Source: Chloroflexota bacterium
GTDB taxonomy: Bacteria; Chloroflexota; Anaerolineae; Caldilineales; Caldilineaceae
Length of the DNA: 64,000 nt
Reading direction: 5' to 3'
NCBI GenBank assembly: GCA_016861025.1
Contig: BOKO01000003.1
Location: forward strand, 464,219-528,218
Below the pieces are notes generated by a model. It saw nothing but the letters and a program-made list of their open reading frames with translations, had not been told where the DNA came from and did not search any database. Positions 35,675-52,878 of this stretch are shown piece by piece. The position numbers and the translations under genes were made by a program. Numbering within the stretch: position 1 is the stretch's first letter; each line of letters opens with the position of its first letter.

Positions 35675-35714
35675 GCACGCTTCGGGGAGGCGTTGACGCC
35701 TCCCCGAAGCGTGC
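35675..35714. terminator. Perfect 18-bp hairpin between convergent EF-G-like and Hpt genes
   Basis: 35675-35692 pairs perfectly with 35697-35714 around a TTGA tetraloop; the stem core is TTCGGGGAGGCG. It lies 9 bp after the EF-G-like stop and 20 bp after the stop of the convergent Hpt gene, so it probably ends both transcripts. No T tract on either side. Confidence 0.7.
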
Positions 35715-35733
35715 GAGGAAGACATGGCTCTTT

Positions 35734-36129
35734 TCACATAGTTGCGAAACGGGCGCGTTCATCGTTCAGCGCCGCGCACGCCATCCCATGCTCGACAATC
35801 AGCGCAGAAAGAACGCCGGCGCAATCACCGTTAGCGCATGACGCCTTCGCCAATTGCTCAAGATGCGCAGCAATTTGCGAAAGACGCATTGCCCCAAAGG
35901 TGGCGCTGCTCGACTTGAGACTGTGCGCCATTCGATGCAGCATCGTCCAGTCGTGCATGGTCAACGCGCGCTGCATGTCATCGCACTGTTTGGTGGATTC
36001 AGCCAGAAACGTGTCGATCAAGTCAAGAATCGCCGTCGGATCTTCGACGCCGAAAACCTCAATGATCCCTTCCAAAATTTCGCTTTCAATGACAGGGATT
36101 GCTGGATCGAACGTATAATGCTCGGCCAT
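35734..36129 (-). CDS. Histidine-containing phosphotransfer (Hpt) domain protein
   Basis: A 131-residue single-domain phosphorelay protein. The motif HRMAHSLKSSSATFGA carries phospho-acceptor His69 within a four-helix bundle pattern; a helix-forming N-terminal segment precedes it. GGAG lies upstream of the ATG. No kinase or response regulator is adjacent, so it is an orphan; the hybrid kinase at 15302-17713, which lacks its own Hpt, is one possible partner (inference). Confidence 0.88.
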   Translation of the reverse strand: MAEHYTFDPAIPVIESEILEGIIEVFGVEDPTAILDLIDTFLAESTKQCDDMQRALTMHDWTMLHRMAHSLKSSSATFGAMRLSQIAAHLEQLAKASCANGDCAGVLSALIVEHGMACAALNDERARFATM

Positions 36130-36228
36130 CGTTCAACTCCAATCGTCGGCTTGCAAACATCGTCAATCAAATCACAAATGGCAGTTTGCAGGGGCGCACT
36201 GAATCCGCACAAGTGGAGTATATCACAT

Positions 36229-36258
36229 TTGGCTGACGCTACGACAACAAAGTATAAT
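36229..36258 (+). promoter_or_regulatory. Promoter of the GT2 glycosyltransferase gene
   Basis: TTGGCT (36229-36234) and a perfect TATAAT (36253-36258) are 18 bp apart. The expected start of transcription, near 36265, coincides with the base of the hairpin described next. Confidence 0.6.
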
Positions 36259-36264
36259 CCGCCC

Positions 36265-36297
36265 AATCGAGCCGACGGCGCGTCGGCTCGATTTTTT
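36265..36297 (+). terminator. Terminator-like hairpin with T run at the 5' end of the GT2 transcript
   Basis: AATCGAGCCGACG (36265-36277) pairs with CGTCGGCTCGATT (36281-36293), with six T residues at the end, 10 bp before the GT2 start. No plus-strand gene ends nearby, so it is not a normal terminator. It could be an attenuator or a 5'-protecting hairpin. Confidence 0.6.
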
Positions 36298-36306
36298 GGG
36301 TGAAGT

Positions 36307-37866
36307 ATGCAGCAGACCATTATTTTCGGCTTTCAACTAGTCTATGTGTTTTGCGCCGTTGGATTGGCAATCTACAGTCTTCATGCACTCTGGCTAGTCT
36401 GGCAGGTGCGCCGTGCGACCATATCAACGCCGCCATCCGAGCCGTCTACATGGCCGCGCATCACCGTTCAACTCCCTATTTTTAACGAGCGCTACGTCGC
36501 CGAACGACTGATCGAAGCCTGCGCCACCCTCGATTACCCGCGCCATCTGCTCCAGATTCAGGTGCTTGACGACTCGACGGACGACACGGTTGAGATCGTC
36601 GACCGCAGCGCTGCATACTGGCGTTCCCAGGGCTGCGATATCAGCGTCGTGCGTCGCTGCGACCGTCGCGGCTACAAGGCAGGTGCGCTGGCGCACGCAC
36701 TCCCCCTCGCCAGCGGCGACTTTATCGCCATCTTCGACGCCGACTTTCGCCCCGAATCCGATTTCCTGCGCCGCACGATCCCGCATTTTCTCAGCGAAGA
36801 AGCTGAGCAGATCGCATTTGTACAATGTCGATGGGGGCATCTGAACCGCGACTATTCACCGTTGACCCAAAGTCAGGCGCTGGCGCTCGACGGCCACTTC
36901 GTCGTCGAGCAGGCTGGGCGACAGGCGGCCGGTTGCTTTTTCGGTTTCAACGGCTCTGCCGGCGTCTGGCGTCGCGCCTGCATCGATGATCCGCAAGTCG
37001 GCGGCTGGCAAGACGATACGCTCTGTGAAGACCTCGACCTCAGCTATCGCGCCCAGCTGGCCGGGTGGCGTCCTTGCTACGTGAACGATGTCGTTGCGCC
37101 CGCCGAAATTCCGCCGCAGCTGAACGCCTATAAACGGCAGCAGGCGCGTTGGGCAAAGGGCAGCATCCAGACGCTGCGTAAACTCGGCGGGCGCGTCTGG
37201 CGCAGCGATCGACCGCTGACAGCACGCATAGCCGCCATGATCCATCTCGGCAGCTACCTGATCCATCCGATGCTGCTGTTGCTGCTGCTTTCGATCCCGC
37301 CGCTGCTGCTGCTGGGGGGTGCGCCGCCGTCGCCGCTGGCGTTGATCGGGTTGACTTCGCTAGGGCCGCCGTTGCTCTACGCCGTCGGACAGCGGCGGCT
37401 GTATGGCCGCGGCTGGTGGCGGCGTTGGGCTTATCTGCCGCTGCTCACATTGTTGGGCATGGGCGTCTGCTTGAACAATTCACTGGCAGTGTGGCAAGGG
37501 CTGCACACGCGCGGCGGCGCCTTCGAGCGCACCCCCAAGTTCCGCGTCGAACGCGCCCATGACCGCTGGCGCAGCAGCAGCTACGCGCTGCCGCTTGACC
37601 ATATCATGACAGCGGAGCTTGCGCTGGTCGGCTATGCACTGCTCGGCGCCCGGCTGGTCGCAGATGTCAGCGGCTGGTTTTCGGCGATATTTATGTTGCT
37701 CTACGCCGCCAGTTTTGCCACTGTAGTCGGCGTCTCGCTCTGGCAGAACCGGACGCAGATTCGACGCACGCGTCGCCCCTCGTTGCGCTCCACCCTTCCG
37801 TTGCGCGCAGACGAGAGCGCTCGCAACCCGACCGAATCAGCGTCTTCAGCCATGCGTGTTCCATGA
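36307..37866 (+). CDS. Cellulose-synthase-like family 2 glycosyltransferase
   Basis: Membrane glycosyltransferase, 519 aa. TM1 spans about residues 5-30; the GT-A domain shows VQLPIFNE, VLDDSTDDT, IFDADFRP (DxD), EDLDLSYR (catalytic Asp) and QQARWAKGS (the QxxRW motif); four or so membrane segments follow from residue 310. This is the arrangement of processive or glucomannan/glycolipid synthases. The start ATG at 36307 sits directly after the hairpin; GGGTGAAG is the likely ribosome site. Product unknown. The last 40 residues are Arg/Ser-rich. Confidence 0.9.
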   Translation: MQQTIIFGFQLVYVFCAVGLAIYSLHALWLVWQVRRATISTPPSEPSTWPRITVQLPIFNERYVAERLIEACATLDYPRHLLQIQVLDDSTDDTVEIVDRSAAYWRSQGCDISVVRRCDRRGYKAGALAHALPLASGDFIAIFDADFRPESDFLRRTIPHFLSEEAEQIAFVQCRWGHLNRDYSPLTQSQALALDGHFVVEQAGRQAAGCFFGFNGSAGVWRRACIDDPQVGGWQDDTLCEDLDLSYRAQLAGWRPCYVNDVVAPAEIPPQLNAYKRQQARWAKGSIQTLRKLGGRVWRSDRPLTARIAAMIHLGSYLIHPMLLLLLLSIPPLLLLGGAPPSPLALIGLTSLGPPLLYAVGQRRLYGRGWWRRWAYLPLLTLLGMGVCLNNSLAVWQGLHTRGGAFERTPKFRVERAHDRWRSSSYALPLDHIMTAELALVGYALLGARLVADVSGWFSAIFMLLYAASFATVVGVSLWQNRTQIRRTRRPSLRSTLPLRADESARNPTESASSAMRVP

Positions 37867-38048
37867 ACTGTTGCAGAATCAGGATGTCGCAGGACGTTGC
37901 GCGCAGCTTCCACAGTATAGACATTCTGTGAAAACATGGCGCGTCTCGTTGTGGAAAACAGGGACATCCATGTACAATGCAAGCTTGGATTCACTTATGA
38001 ACTCGCATTTTTCAAGCGCAGTTGCGCGGTGGAACAGGGATTACGGGA

Positions 38049-38276
38049 ATGGCAACAAAACAATCCGATCTCGGTGTAGAACAGCAATACACCTGGCGTG
38101 AAAACCCCGATGACATTATTGTGTTGGTCAACCAGACCAATAAGAACTTCATCCTTGATCTGCCCGCCGGACGGTATCGACTGGACGCGGGGCGCCGGAT
38201 GCGCACCTTGCGTTCGATTCTAAAACATCAACAGATCATGGCGCTGATCGAAGACGGCAGCCTCACGATCGAATAA
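38049..38276 (+). CDS. Small hypothetical protein
   Basis: A 75-residue protein starting MATKQSDLGVEQQYTWRENP. The segment DIIVLVNQTNKNFILDLPAGRYRLDAGRRMRTLRSIL suggests a compact beta-rich fold with a basic C-terminal helix. I do not recognise a family. It lies between the glycosyltransferase and polA in the same direction. An in-frame TTG at 38022 is a possible earlier start, but the ATG is preceded by AGGGATTACGGGA. Confidence 0.55.
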   Translation: MATKQSDLGVEQQYTWRENPDDIIVLVNQTNKNFILDLPAGRYRLDAGRRMRTLRSILKHQQIMALIEDGSLTIE

Positions 38277-38403
38277 CAGAGAAATCCAAGAGCGAATCGA
38301 CCATAGCGGTTCGACATCACTGCGATTGTATCGAGGGACTCGCACGTGATGATTCGCCGTTGGCGCATCTGTCCAGCGCCTTCTCGTTTCGGACACAATT
38401 CTC

Positions 38404-41210
<2,807 letters not shown>

Positions 41211-41214
<4 letters not shown>

Positions 41215-42896
41215 TCCGAGATCAAATCAAACAAGTGATCGAGCAGGCGCTCGCCGCGGCGCAGGCGGATGGACAACTGCCAGAGATCGAACAGCCAGCC
41301 ATCGAAGTGCTGCGCCCCAAACAGGCGGGACACGGCGACTATAGCACCAATGTGGCGATGGTGGCGGCGGCGGCGTTGCGCAAGAGCGGAGCGTCCAGCA
41401 ATCCGCGCGCAATTGCCGAAATCATCGCTGCGCACATCCCGGCGGACGGATTGGTCGGTCGCGTCGAGATCGCTGGCCCCGGCTTCATCAATATCCACCT
41501 GTCGGAGCGCTGGCTGCAACAACAGGTCAACGCCATCGTTGCGGCGGGTGACGCCTTTGGCGCCATTGACATCGGGCGCGGCGCCTACTGGCAGGTCGAA
41601 TATTTAAGCGCCAATCCAACCGGGCCGGTTCACTATGGCGGCGCACGCAACGCCGTCTTGGGCGATTCGCTGGCAAATGTGCTCGAAGCAGCCGGCTACC
41701 GTGTGCAGCGCGAGTTCTATGTCAATGACGCCGGCAACCAGTTCAACATCTTTGCCGCTACACTCTACGCCCGCTATGCGCAACTCTTAGGGCGCGACGA
41801 AGCGATCCCAGAAGATGGCTACGCCGGCGAATACATGATTGGCTACGCACAGACCATTGTTGAACGGTGCGGCGATCGTTTTCTACACATGGATCGCAAC
41901 GCAGCGATCGGCGAACTCAAAGAACTGAGCAAAGAGCTTGTGCTGGCGTCGCTGCAAAGCGAGGTGAGCAAACTCGGCATTCGGTACGACCGCTGGTTCA
42001 GCGAGCAATCACTCTACGACAGCGGCCTTGTCTACGAAGTGCTCGACAAACTGCGCGCGCGCGGCGACATCGGCGAACGCGACGGCGCCACCTGGTTTTT
42101 GGCGAGCAAATACCCAAAGGTGGACAAAGACGAAGTCGTCATCCGCTCGAACGGTATGCCGACCTATTTTGCATCCGACATCGCCTATCACTATGACAAA
42201 TTCGTGGTGCGCGGTTTCGACCATGTCGTCAATATCTGGGGCGTCGATCATCAGGGCCACGTGCCGCGCATGGCGGCGGTGATGGCTGCGCTTGGGCTTG
42301 ACCCGTCGCGACTCACCATCGTATTGCACGGGCTGGTGAAGCTGATCCGCAACGGCGAGGAAGTCAAGCTCAGCAAGCGCCGCGGCGCGCTCATCACCAT
42401 CGGCGATGTCGTGGATGAAGTCGGCGCCGACGCTGTGCGTTTCAACCTGCTTACACGCGGCCCAGAAAGCACGATCGAGTTTGATCTGGACCTGGCAGCT
42501 CAGGCATCGTGGGACAACCCGGTGTGTTATGTTCAATATAGCCACGCCCGCATCTGCTCATTGTTATCAAATGCTGAGAGCAAAGGACTCAACCTCCAGC
42601 CCGAAAGCGATCTCTCCAGCCTGCTAACGCATGAAGTTGAGATCGCACTGATTAAGAAGATTCTTGAACTGGAAGAGCAGATCGAGCTGGCGGTGGAAAA
42701 ACTCTCACCACACAATTTGACCCATTACGCCACGGACCTGGCAAAAGCCTTCAATGCATTCTACCGCGACTGTCGGGTGGTTGATTCCGCCGAACCAACA
42801 TTGAGCGCTGCACGTTTGCAACTGTCGCAGGCAGCACGCATCGGTCTGAAAAATACACTTACACTGCTCGGGATCAGCGCACCTGAATCAATGTAA
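41211..42896 (+). CDS. argS: Arginyl-tRNA synthetase
   Basis: Class I aminoacyl-tRNA synthetase, 561 aa. The N-terminal Add1 domain (IRDQIKQVIEQAL) is followed by the HIGH-equivalent PVHYGGARNAVLGD, VNIWGVDHQGHVPRM, the KMSKS-equivalent VKLSKRRGALITIGD and the DALR anticodon-binding domain (CYVQYSHARICSLL) at the C-terminus. Translation is coupled to polA by a 4-bp overlap. Confidence 0.97.
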
Positions 42897-42918
42897 TTGT
42901 TCGGAGCCAGCAAATCTT

Positions 42919-44514
<1,596 letters not shown>

Positions 44515-44520
44515 TAGTGA

Positions 44521-44580
44521 TGCGTGCTGCGTGATGCGTGCTGCGCTGTGCAGCTCGTAGCACGCATCACGCAGCACGCA
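44521..44580. repeat. Perfect 22-bp heptad-built inverted repeat, family A, copy 2
   Basis: 44521-44542 is an exact inverted repeat of 44559-44580, with a 16-nt loop that itself contains GCTG/CAGC. The arms consist of GTGCTGC and GTGATGC units, 7 bp each. ATAG/CTAT outside extends the pairing after a 3-nt bulge. It lies 6 bp after the serA stop and has no T tract. Confidence 0.85.
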
Positions 44581-44651
44581 CTATCTCATCTTCCGCCAAC
44601 TTCATCGGCAATTCGTCTGATTTTGGGATAGCGAATCAGACCTAAATACGG

Positions 44652-44657
44652 TATAAT
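44652..44657 (+). promoter_or_regulatory. TATAAT -10 element immediately before the SH3-domain lipoprotein gene
   Basis: TATAAT ends 8 bp before the ATG at 44666, so transcription would start at or next to the start codon, giving a leaderless or near-leaderless mRNA. No good -35 at the usual distance. Confidence 0.4.
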
Positions 44658-44665
44658 CACGTTTT

Positions 44666-45469
<804 letters not shown>

Positions 45470-45486
45470 CTTGCGACAGCGGGCAT

Positions 45487-45520
45487 AAAAAAACGGCGCA
45501 TTGCGGTGCGCCGTTTTTTA
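45487..45520. terminator. Bidirectional rho-independent terminator
   Basis: A stem ACGGCGCA/TGCGCCGT with loop TTGCGG is flanked by seven A on the left and six T on the right, 17 bp after the SH3-gene stop. The A and T tracts allow function on both strands. Confidence 0.88.
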
Positions 45521-45706
45521 TTTTCCTGCCTCCGGCTTCTTGTGCGTTTGTGGTTTTGGCGGCGCTCCGCACAGCGCCGCCCTTCCCCTTCATTCCAGCC
45601 CAACCATCTGACGAACTGTTGCTCCGATGCGCTTGCACGCTTTGGGCGTTCGGATCACCCCACACTGTGTACGCTGCTGTTCGGCGTCAGATAGCCGGGC
45701 TGGAAT

Positions 45707-45746
45707 GCAGCGCAGGCTGCGGAGCCGGAACCGCAGCCTGCACTGC
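45707..45746 (-). terminator. Hairpin at the 3' end of the LysM protein gene
   Basis: GCAGGCTGCGG (45712-45722) pairs perfectly with 45731-45741, with GCAG/CTGC extending the stem. It begins 34 bp after the LysM gene stop on the minus strand. No T tract; the stretch between it and 45520 shows no gene. Confidence 0.5.
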
Positions 45747-45779
45747 CATCGAAGGAGTCTATCTAATCAACCCGTACCG

Positions 45780-47852
<2,073 letters not shown>

Positions 47853-48047
47853 ATTGCATCCTCCATTTTCGATGGCAAAACAATTCTGCTGCGAGACGGT
47901 AACGGTAAGTGCAGTCAGAATTCCGGCAGTCGCCGCGATCATAGCATCGCATTTTACCATGCGCAATAGGGAAGTTTTTCAACAAAATTTTCTGATCAAT
48001 GACTATCCGAACACGCCAAAGCAAGTCAACAGCAGAGGATAATCAAT

Positions 48048-48869
48048 ATGCGAAAACACCTTACGGAAATTCGCCTCGCCGTGCGCCTGCTCGGTGCAGC
48101 CGCCCCCATCTCTGCGTGCACCCAACTCGACCGGATCACCCACAAACTATGCGAAGATATTGGAGACAACATGGTTGGCGTCTACCTTCACGGCTCGCTG
48201 GCGATGGGCTGTTTCAACCCGACATCGAGCGACATCGATCTGTTGGTGGCAACATCGACGCCGCTGACCAATGAGGCCTGCCGTAAAGTGCTGACGACTT
48301 TGCTTGAGCATTCCGCTGCTCCCCATCCGGTCGAGATCAGCATTTTTCACTACGCGCAAATCACCCCATGGCGCCATCCTGCGCCATACGATCTGCACTT
48401 CAGCGAAATGCACCGAAACCACTATACGCAACTGCTCCTGCGCACCGACATGCTGCCGCCTGCAGGAGGAGTTGACATAGACCTGGCCGCTCATTTCACC
48501 GTTCTGGCAACGCGTGGCGTCTGTCTGCACGGTGCGCCGATCGACGCCCTGCGCATTGCCGTGCCATGGGCTGATTATGTGGATTCACTCAAGAGCGATT
48601 TTGAGTGGTCGCAGCATCTCGAAACCGCCAACGCCGTCTATGTCGTGCTCAACGCCTGCCGCATCCTTGCTGCGGTTGTCGACCAGCGGGTGCTTTCCAA
48701 AGCTGAAGGGGGGCGTTGGGCGCTGACGCGGTTTCCGCCGCAGTTTCACCTCGTGGTTGAGCAGGCAATGGTGGTGTATGGTGCAGCAACTGCTGGAACA
48801 GCTTCAGAACTGCCGGAAGATGCGGTGCACGATCTGGTGGCGTGGGTTCGTCGTCAATTGGGGTGGTAA
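48048..48869 (+). CDS. AadA-like aminoglycoside nucleotidyltransferase family protein
   Basis: A 273-residue cytoplasmic protein. The nucleotidyltransferase motif GSLAMGCFNPTSSDIDLLV (Gly-Ser ... Asp-x-Asp) lies near residues 50-68, and a C-terminal helical domain with YVVLNACRILAAV follows, as in ANT(3'')-type adenylyltransferases. This could confer streptomycin/spectinomycin modification, but housekeeping relatives exist and activity cannot be inferred. AGAGGA precedes the ATG. Confidence 0.82.
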   Translation: MRKHLTEIRLAVRLLGAAAPISACTQLDRITHKLCEDIGDNMVGVYLHGSLAMGCFNPTSSDIDLLVATSTPLTNEACRKVLTTLLEHSAAPHPVEISIFHYAQITPWRHPAPYDLHFSEMHRNHYTQLLLRTDMLPPAGGVDIDLAAHFTVLATRGVCLHGAPIDALRIAVPWADYVDSLKSDFEWSQHLETANAVYVVLNACRILAAVVDQRVLSKAEGGRWALTRFPPQFHLVVEQAMVVYGAATAGTASELPEDAVHDLVAWVRRQLGW

Positions 48870-48879
48870 TAAAAAAGAT

Positions 48880-48907
48880 GCCCGCCACCGCATAAGCGGT
48901 GGCGGGC
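48880..48907. terminator. Perfect 12-bp GC hairpin after the nucleotidyltransferase gene
   Basis: GCCCGCCACCGC pairs perfectly with GCGGTGGCGGGC around ATAA, 10 bp after the stop. An A6 run precedes it, so on the minus strand it is a classical T-tailed terminator; on the plus strand the T tract is missing. Confidence 0.65.
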
Positions 48908-49248
<341 letters not shown>

Positions 49249-49278
49249 TTGACAGGGGGTTTCACGCTGCACTACAAT
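49249..49278 (+). promoter_or_regulatory. Promoter of the acyl carrier protein gene
   Basis: A perfect TTGACA (49249-49254) and TACAAT (49273-49278) with an 18-bp spacer, giving a leader of about 115 nt. Confidence 0.65.
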
Positions 49279-49400
49279 AATTGTTAACCTTTTGCTAATA
49301 TGCAATTTGTAGATTTGAAATTTACCGGGCGCGCAATCGGAAGTGCTTGTTGCGCTCAACCAGTTGAAGACGAAAGAATGACAGAGGAGAAATAGCTATC

Positions 49401-49646
49401 ATGGCCGATAACAGCACGTTTGAACGGGTGCGCGCAATTATTGTGGATCAACTTGGCGTCGAAGCAGACGATGTCACAATGGACGCCAATTTCCGCGACG
49501 ACCTCGAAGCCGACAGCCTTGATCTGGTCGAATTGATCATGGCGTTTGAGGAAGAATTTGGCGGCGAGATCAACGACGAGGATGCGCAAAAGATCATCAC
49601 CGTCGGCGACGCCGTTCGCTACCTGGACGCGGCGTCCGACGCATAA
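49401..49646 (+). CDS. acpP: Acyl carrier protein
   Basis: Carries acyl chains during fatty acid synthesis, 81 aa. The phosphopantetheine Ser lies in EADSLDLVELIMAFEEEFG, near residue 38. Size and acidity are typical. Its own promoter, a GAGGAGA ribosome site and a good terminator make it a single-gene unit; no fab genes are adjacent. Confidence 0.97.
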   Translation: MADNSTFERVRAIIVDQLGVEADDVTMDANFRDDLEADSLDLVELIMAFEEEFGGEINDEDAQKIITVGDAVRYLDAASDA

Positions 49647-49680
49647 ACGCGGCCAGTCGCAACCTGTTTCCAAGAACATG

Positions 49681-49706
49681 AAAGCGGGCGTTGCGCCCGC
49701 TTTTTG
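49681..49706 (+). terminator. Rho-independent terminator of acpP
   Basis: AAAGCGGGCG and CGCCCGCTTT form a 10-bp stem around TTG, followed by a T run, 34 bp after the acpP stop. Confidence 0.92.
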
Positions 49707-49815
49707 TATGTTGTAACGCGACTGCCCGCTGTGCGTTCACGATAGATATTGACCCCGGCGCAAGATACGCAACATCTACAGAACGAAATCACAACCTATG
49801 ACAGAGGGACTACCG

Positions 49816-50613
49816 TCAGCGATAGGTGCGGATAATTGAAACGACCTCGCCTTTGATCTGGACTTTGTCGGCCGCGCGCACGATCGGTTTGTACTCCGGG
49901 TTGGCGGGCACAAGACGCACGTTTGCGCCGTCGCGGTAGAGTCGTTTGAGGGTTGTTTCCTCGTCGCCTTCAATCCACGCTGCAACCATTGCCCCATCGT
50001 CGGCTGTTTCTTGATGGAGCAAGATCACGATGTCGCCATCCAGCACACCTGCATCGATCATTGAATTGCCCTCGACGCGCAGCGCAAAGAGTCGATCCGC
50101 CGGCAAACTCATCAGCTCCTCGGTGAGATCGATCCATCGCTCCGGGTCGTAAGCCTGAAAGGGGTTGACCGCAATCGGGTTGCCGGCGGCAATCTTCCCT
50201 AGCAGCGGCAGCCGGAAACGCGGCGTCATCACAGGCGCCGGCTCCACCTCCGGTTCGGGCGCAGACAGAGGCTCCAGATCATCGGCGACGTACTCAAGCT
50301 CAGGCAAGGGCGGTCGGCTTGACTGCTTCATGGCGGCTGACATTGGGTGGGCGCCGCCATTTGCGTCGCTCACGAAGCCCCAGGCAAGCAGCTGTGGATA
50401 GTTGACGCTGAGGCCGCGGCTGATGTCGCGCGCACGCGAGATCAGCCCATAATCCTCCAATTTGTCGAGGTTGTAGTTCACCACCGAAGTGCTGCTGATG
50501 CCGGCGTTGTCGCCGATCTGACGGATCGACGGCGGATAGTGGTGCTCCTGCGTGAACTCAACAATATATCGCAGGATGCGTTGTTGTCGCTCAGAGAGTT
50601 CAGAGAAATTCAT
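49816..50613 (-). CDS. lexA: LexA-type SOS repressor
   Basis: A 265-residue repressor-protease. The N-terminal winged helix (LSERQQRILRYIVEFTQEH, YPPSIRQIGDNAGISSTSVV) is followed by an unusually long linker of about 60 residues and the S24 domain. The Ala-Gly cleavage site lies in GKIAAGNP, the nucleophile is Ser184 in EGNSMIDAG and the base Lys223 in TTLKRLYRD. LexA proteins are usually near 200-240 residues, so the linker is long. The ATG at 50613 begins the family N-terminus; six upstream codons are possible. Three SOS-box-like sites upstream indicate autoregulation. Confidence 0.9.
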   Translation of the reverse strand: MNFSELSERQQRILRYIVEFTQEHHYPPSIRQIGDNAGISSTSVVNYNLDKLEDYGLISRARDISRGLSVNYPQLLAWGFVSDANGGAHPMSAAMKQSSRPPLPELEYVADDLEPLSAPEPEVEPAPVMTPRFRLPLLGKIAAGNPIAVNPFQAYDPERWIDLTEELMSLPADRLFALRVEGNSMIDAGVLDGDIVILLHQETADDGAMVAAWIEGDEETTLKRLYRDGANVRLVPANPEYKPIVRAADKVQIKGEVVSIIRTYR

Positions 50614-50628
50614 GGCTCTTTCCCAATT

Positions 50629-50719
<91 letters not shown>

Positions 50720-50855
50720 GAAATTGGTGGAAGAGGCGTGGGAAGAGTCGTGAGTTGCGAGGGGTAAGAGGCGGATTCGGGCGTGCTGTCGAAAACGCAT
50801 TCTGTAGGTTTTCCGATGACGCACGCACACGATAAGTCGTGTCCGTACGCCCCCG

Positions 50856-51242
50856 TTACCGAGAGGACCCTATGCTGCGCAGGTAGTTCTGGTAACGCGT
50901 CCAATAGGCGTCGCGTTCGGCGGGGCCGTCGGCGGGGTCAGGGAAGCGCGCATCGGCTTTGCGCTGGCCGCGCGTCATGGCGTCTTCCATGTCGATGCCG
51001 CAAAGGTAGGCGATCTTGAAGAGCATGACCTGCAGGTCGCTCAGTTCCAACGCCAGCTCGCTGCGCACTGCGTCTAGATCGGGCGGGTTAGGGGCGCGAT
51101 AGCCTTCAATCATCTGCACCAGTTTGCTCACTTCACCCAGTTCTTCGAGCGCGTGCAGCAGCGTATGGCTCAGCGTCACCTCGTCCCATCTGCGCGCCCG
51201 ATCCCACGCTTCGAGCCATTGTTGGTATTCGCGGATGTGCAT
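50856..51242 (-). CDS. MazG-like nucleotide pyrophosphohydrolase family protein
   Basis: A 128-residue all-alpha protein. EELGEVSK (residues about 33-40) and ELALELSDLQVMLF supply the acidic metal-binding residues of the MazG/dUTPase-like fold. Members hydrolyse noncanonical NTPs to NMP and pyrophosphate. It sits 9 bp after recO on the same strand, suggesting cotranscription with a repair gene. Confidence 0.78.
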   Translation of the reverse strand: MHIREYQQWLEAWDRARRWDEVTLSHTLLHALEELGEVSKLVQMIEGYRAPNPPDLDAVRSELALELSDLQVMLFKIAYLCGIDMEDAMTRGQRKADARFPDPADGPAERDAYWTRYQNYLRSIGSSR

Positions 51243-51251
51243 AGATGGTCT

Positions 51252-52043
51252 CTATCCTTCTGGCGCCGGTTGGGTCGCAGCGAGACGGCGCAAGAACGCG
51301 GTCGAACGCACCTGCCGCTCCAGCACGACGATCAGATAACGGTTGAGGACGCTTTCGACGCGACGCAGCACCGGCGTGCGCACTGTAATCGAAGCCGCTT
51401 CATTCCAGGAACGACTTTGCAGGAAGCGCAACACCTTGAGCGTGTCAACTTCGAGCGCCTCCACATCATCGTGCCGCGGCGCACAGCGCGGACAAAAGAC
51501 GCCGCCCGCGTGCAGCGACAGAAAGTTGAGCGACGGCTCCAACTCCTGCGCACAATCGAGACAGCGAAAGAACTGTGGCTGAAAACCGGTCAGACTCAAC
51601 AGATGCAGGTTGAACCAGATCAGCAACGTTGGCGGAACTCTCCCCTGCGCCGATGTCGCATCAAGTTCACGCAAGACCTGCAACGCTAGATCCCACAAAG
51701 TGCGTGCGTCATCCCCACCTTCGGCGAAGCTGTCGATCAACTCGGCAATGTAACTGGCGGCGGCGATTGCCTCCAGGTTTTCGCGCAGATGACGGAAACT
51801 CTCGACCGTCTGCGCCTCGGTGATGATGTCCCACGTGCGCCCTTGCGCCACCAACAACGCTGCATGTGTGAAGAGTTCAAGATGACCGGCTTTGCGGCTG
51901 GTGGTTTTGCGCACGCCTTTGGCGATCAGCTCCAGCTTGCCGTCGCCGGGTGTGAGCACGGTCAACACACGGTCGGCGTCGTTGACATCACGGCGGCGCA
52001 GGATCAAGGCGCGGGTGGAGCGAACGCGTTCACGGTTGGACAT
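51252..52043 (-). CDS. recO: DNA repair protein RecO
   Basis: RecFOR mediator loading RecA on gapped DNA, 263 aa. The OB-fold N-terminus (RSTRALILRRRDVNDADRVL, TVLTPGDGKLELIAKGVRK) and the zinc site FRCLDCAQEL ... VFCPRCAP are visible. The ATG at 52043 fits the family start; the frame is open further upstream through a repeat element and is not coding there. Confidence 0.93.
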   Translation of the reverse strand: MSNRERVRSTRALILRRRDVNDADRVLTVLTPGDGKLELIAKGVRKTTSRKAGHLELFTHAALLVAQGRTWDIITEAQTVESFRHLRENLEAIAAASYIAELIDSFAEGGDDARTLWDLALQVLRELDATSAQGRVPPTLLIWFNLHLLSLTGFQPQFFRCLDCAQELEPSLNFLSLHAGGVFCPRCAPRHDDVEALEVDTLKVLRFLQSRSWNEAASITVRTPVLRRVESVLNRYLIVVLERQVRSTAFLRRLAATQPAPEG

Positions 52044-52122
52044 GACGCATAGTGTACCACAACTGCTCTTGTCGATTGCCAACTGTGTGCGATAGTATGG
52101 GAGGGCGAGTCGCGAAGGGCTT

Positions 52123-52163
52123 AACACGCAACACGCAACACTCGATACGCAACACGCTCGATC
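52123..52163. repeat. Tandem heptad repeat, family A, copy 3
   Basis: AACACGC units repeated at 7-bp spacing with variants AACACTC and GATACGC. It lies in the 151-bp divergent gap between recO and the Nudix gene. Unlike the other copies, only one arm is evident. Confidence 0.7.
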
Positions 52164-52194
52164 AAACGCGACAAAGTCGGAACGCAACGCACTC

Positions 52195-52869
<675 letters not shown>

Positions 52870-52878
52870 TGCGCGTCT

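Noticed and set aside
37856..38101. Open frame MFHELLQNQ after the glycosyltransferase
   Set aside because: It overlaps the promoter-like region and the better small frame at 38049, has no ribosome site and no family features.
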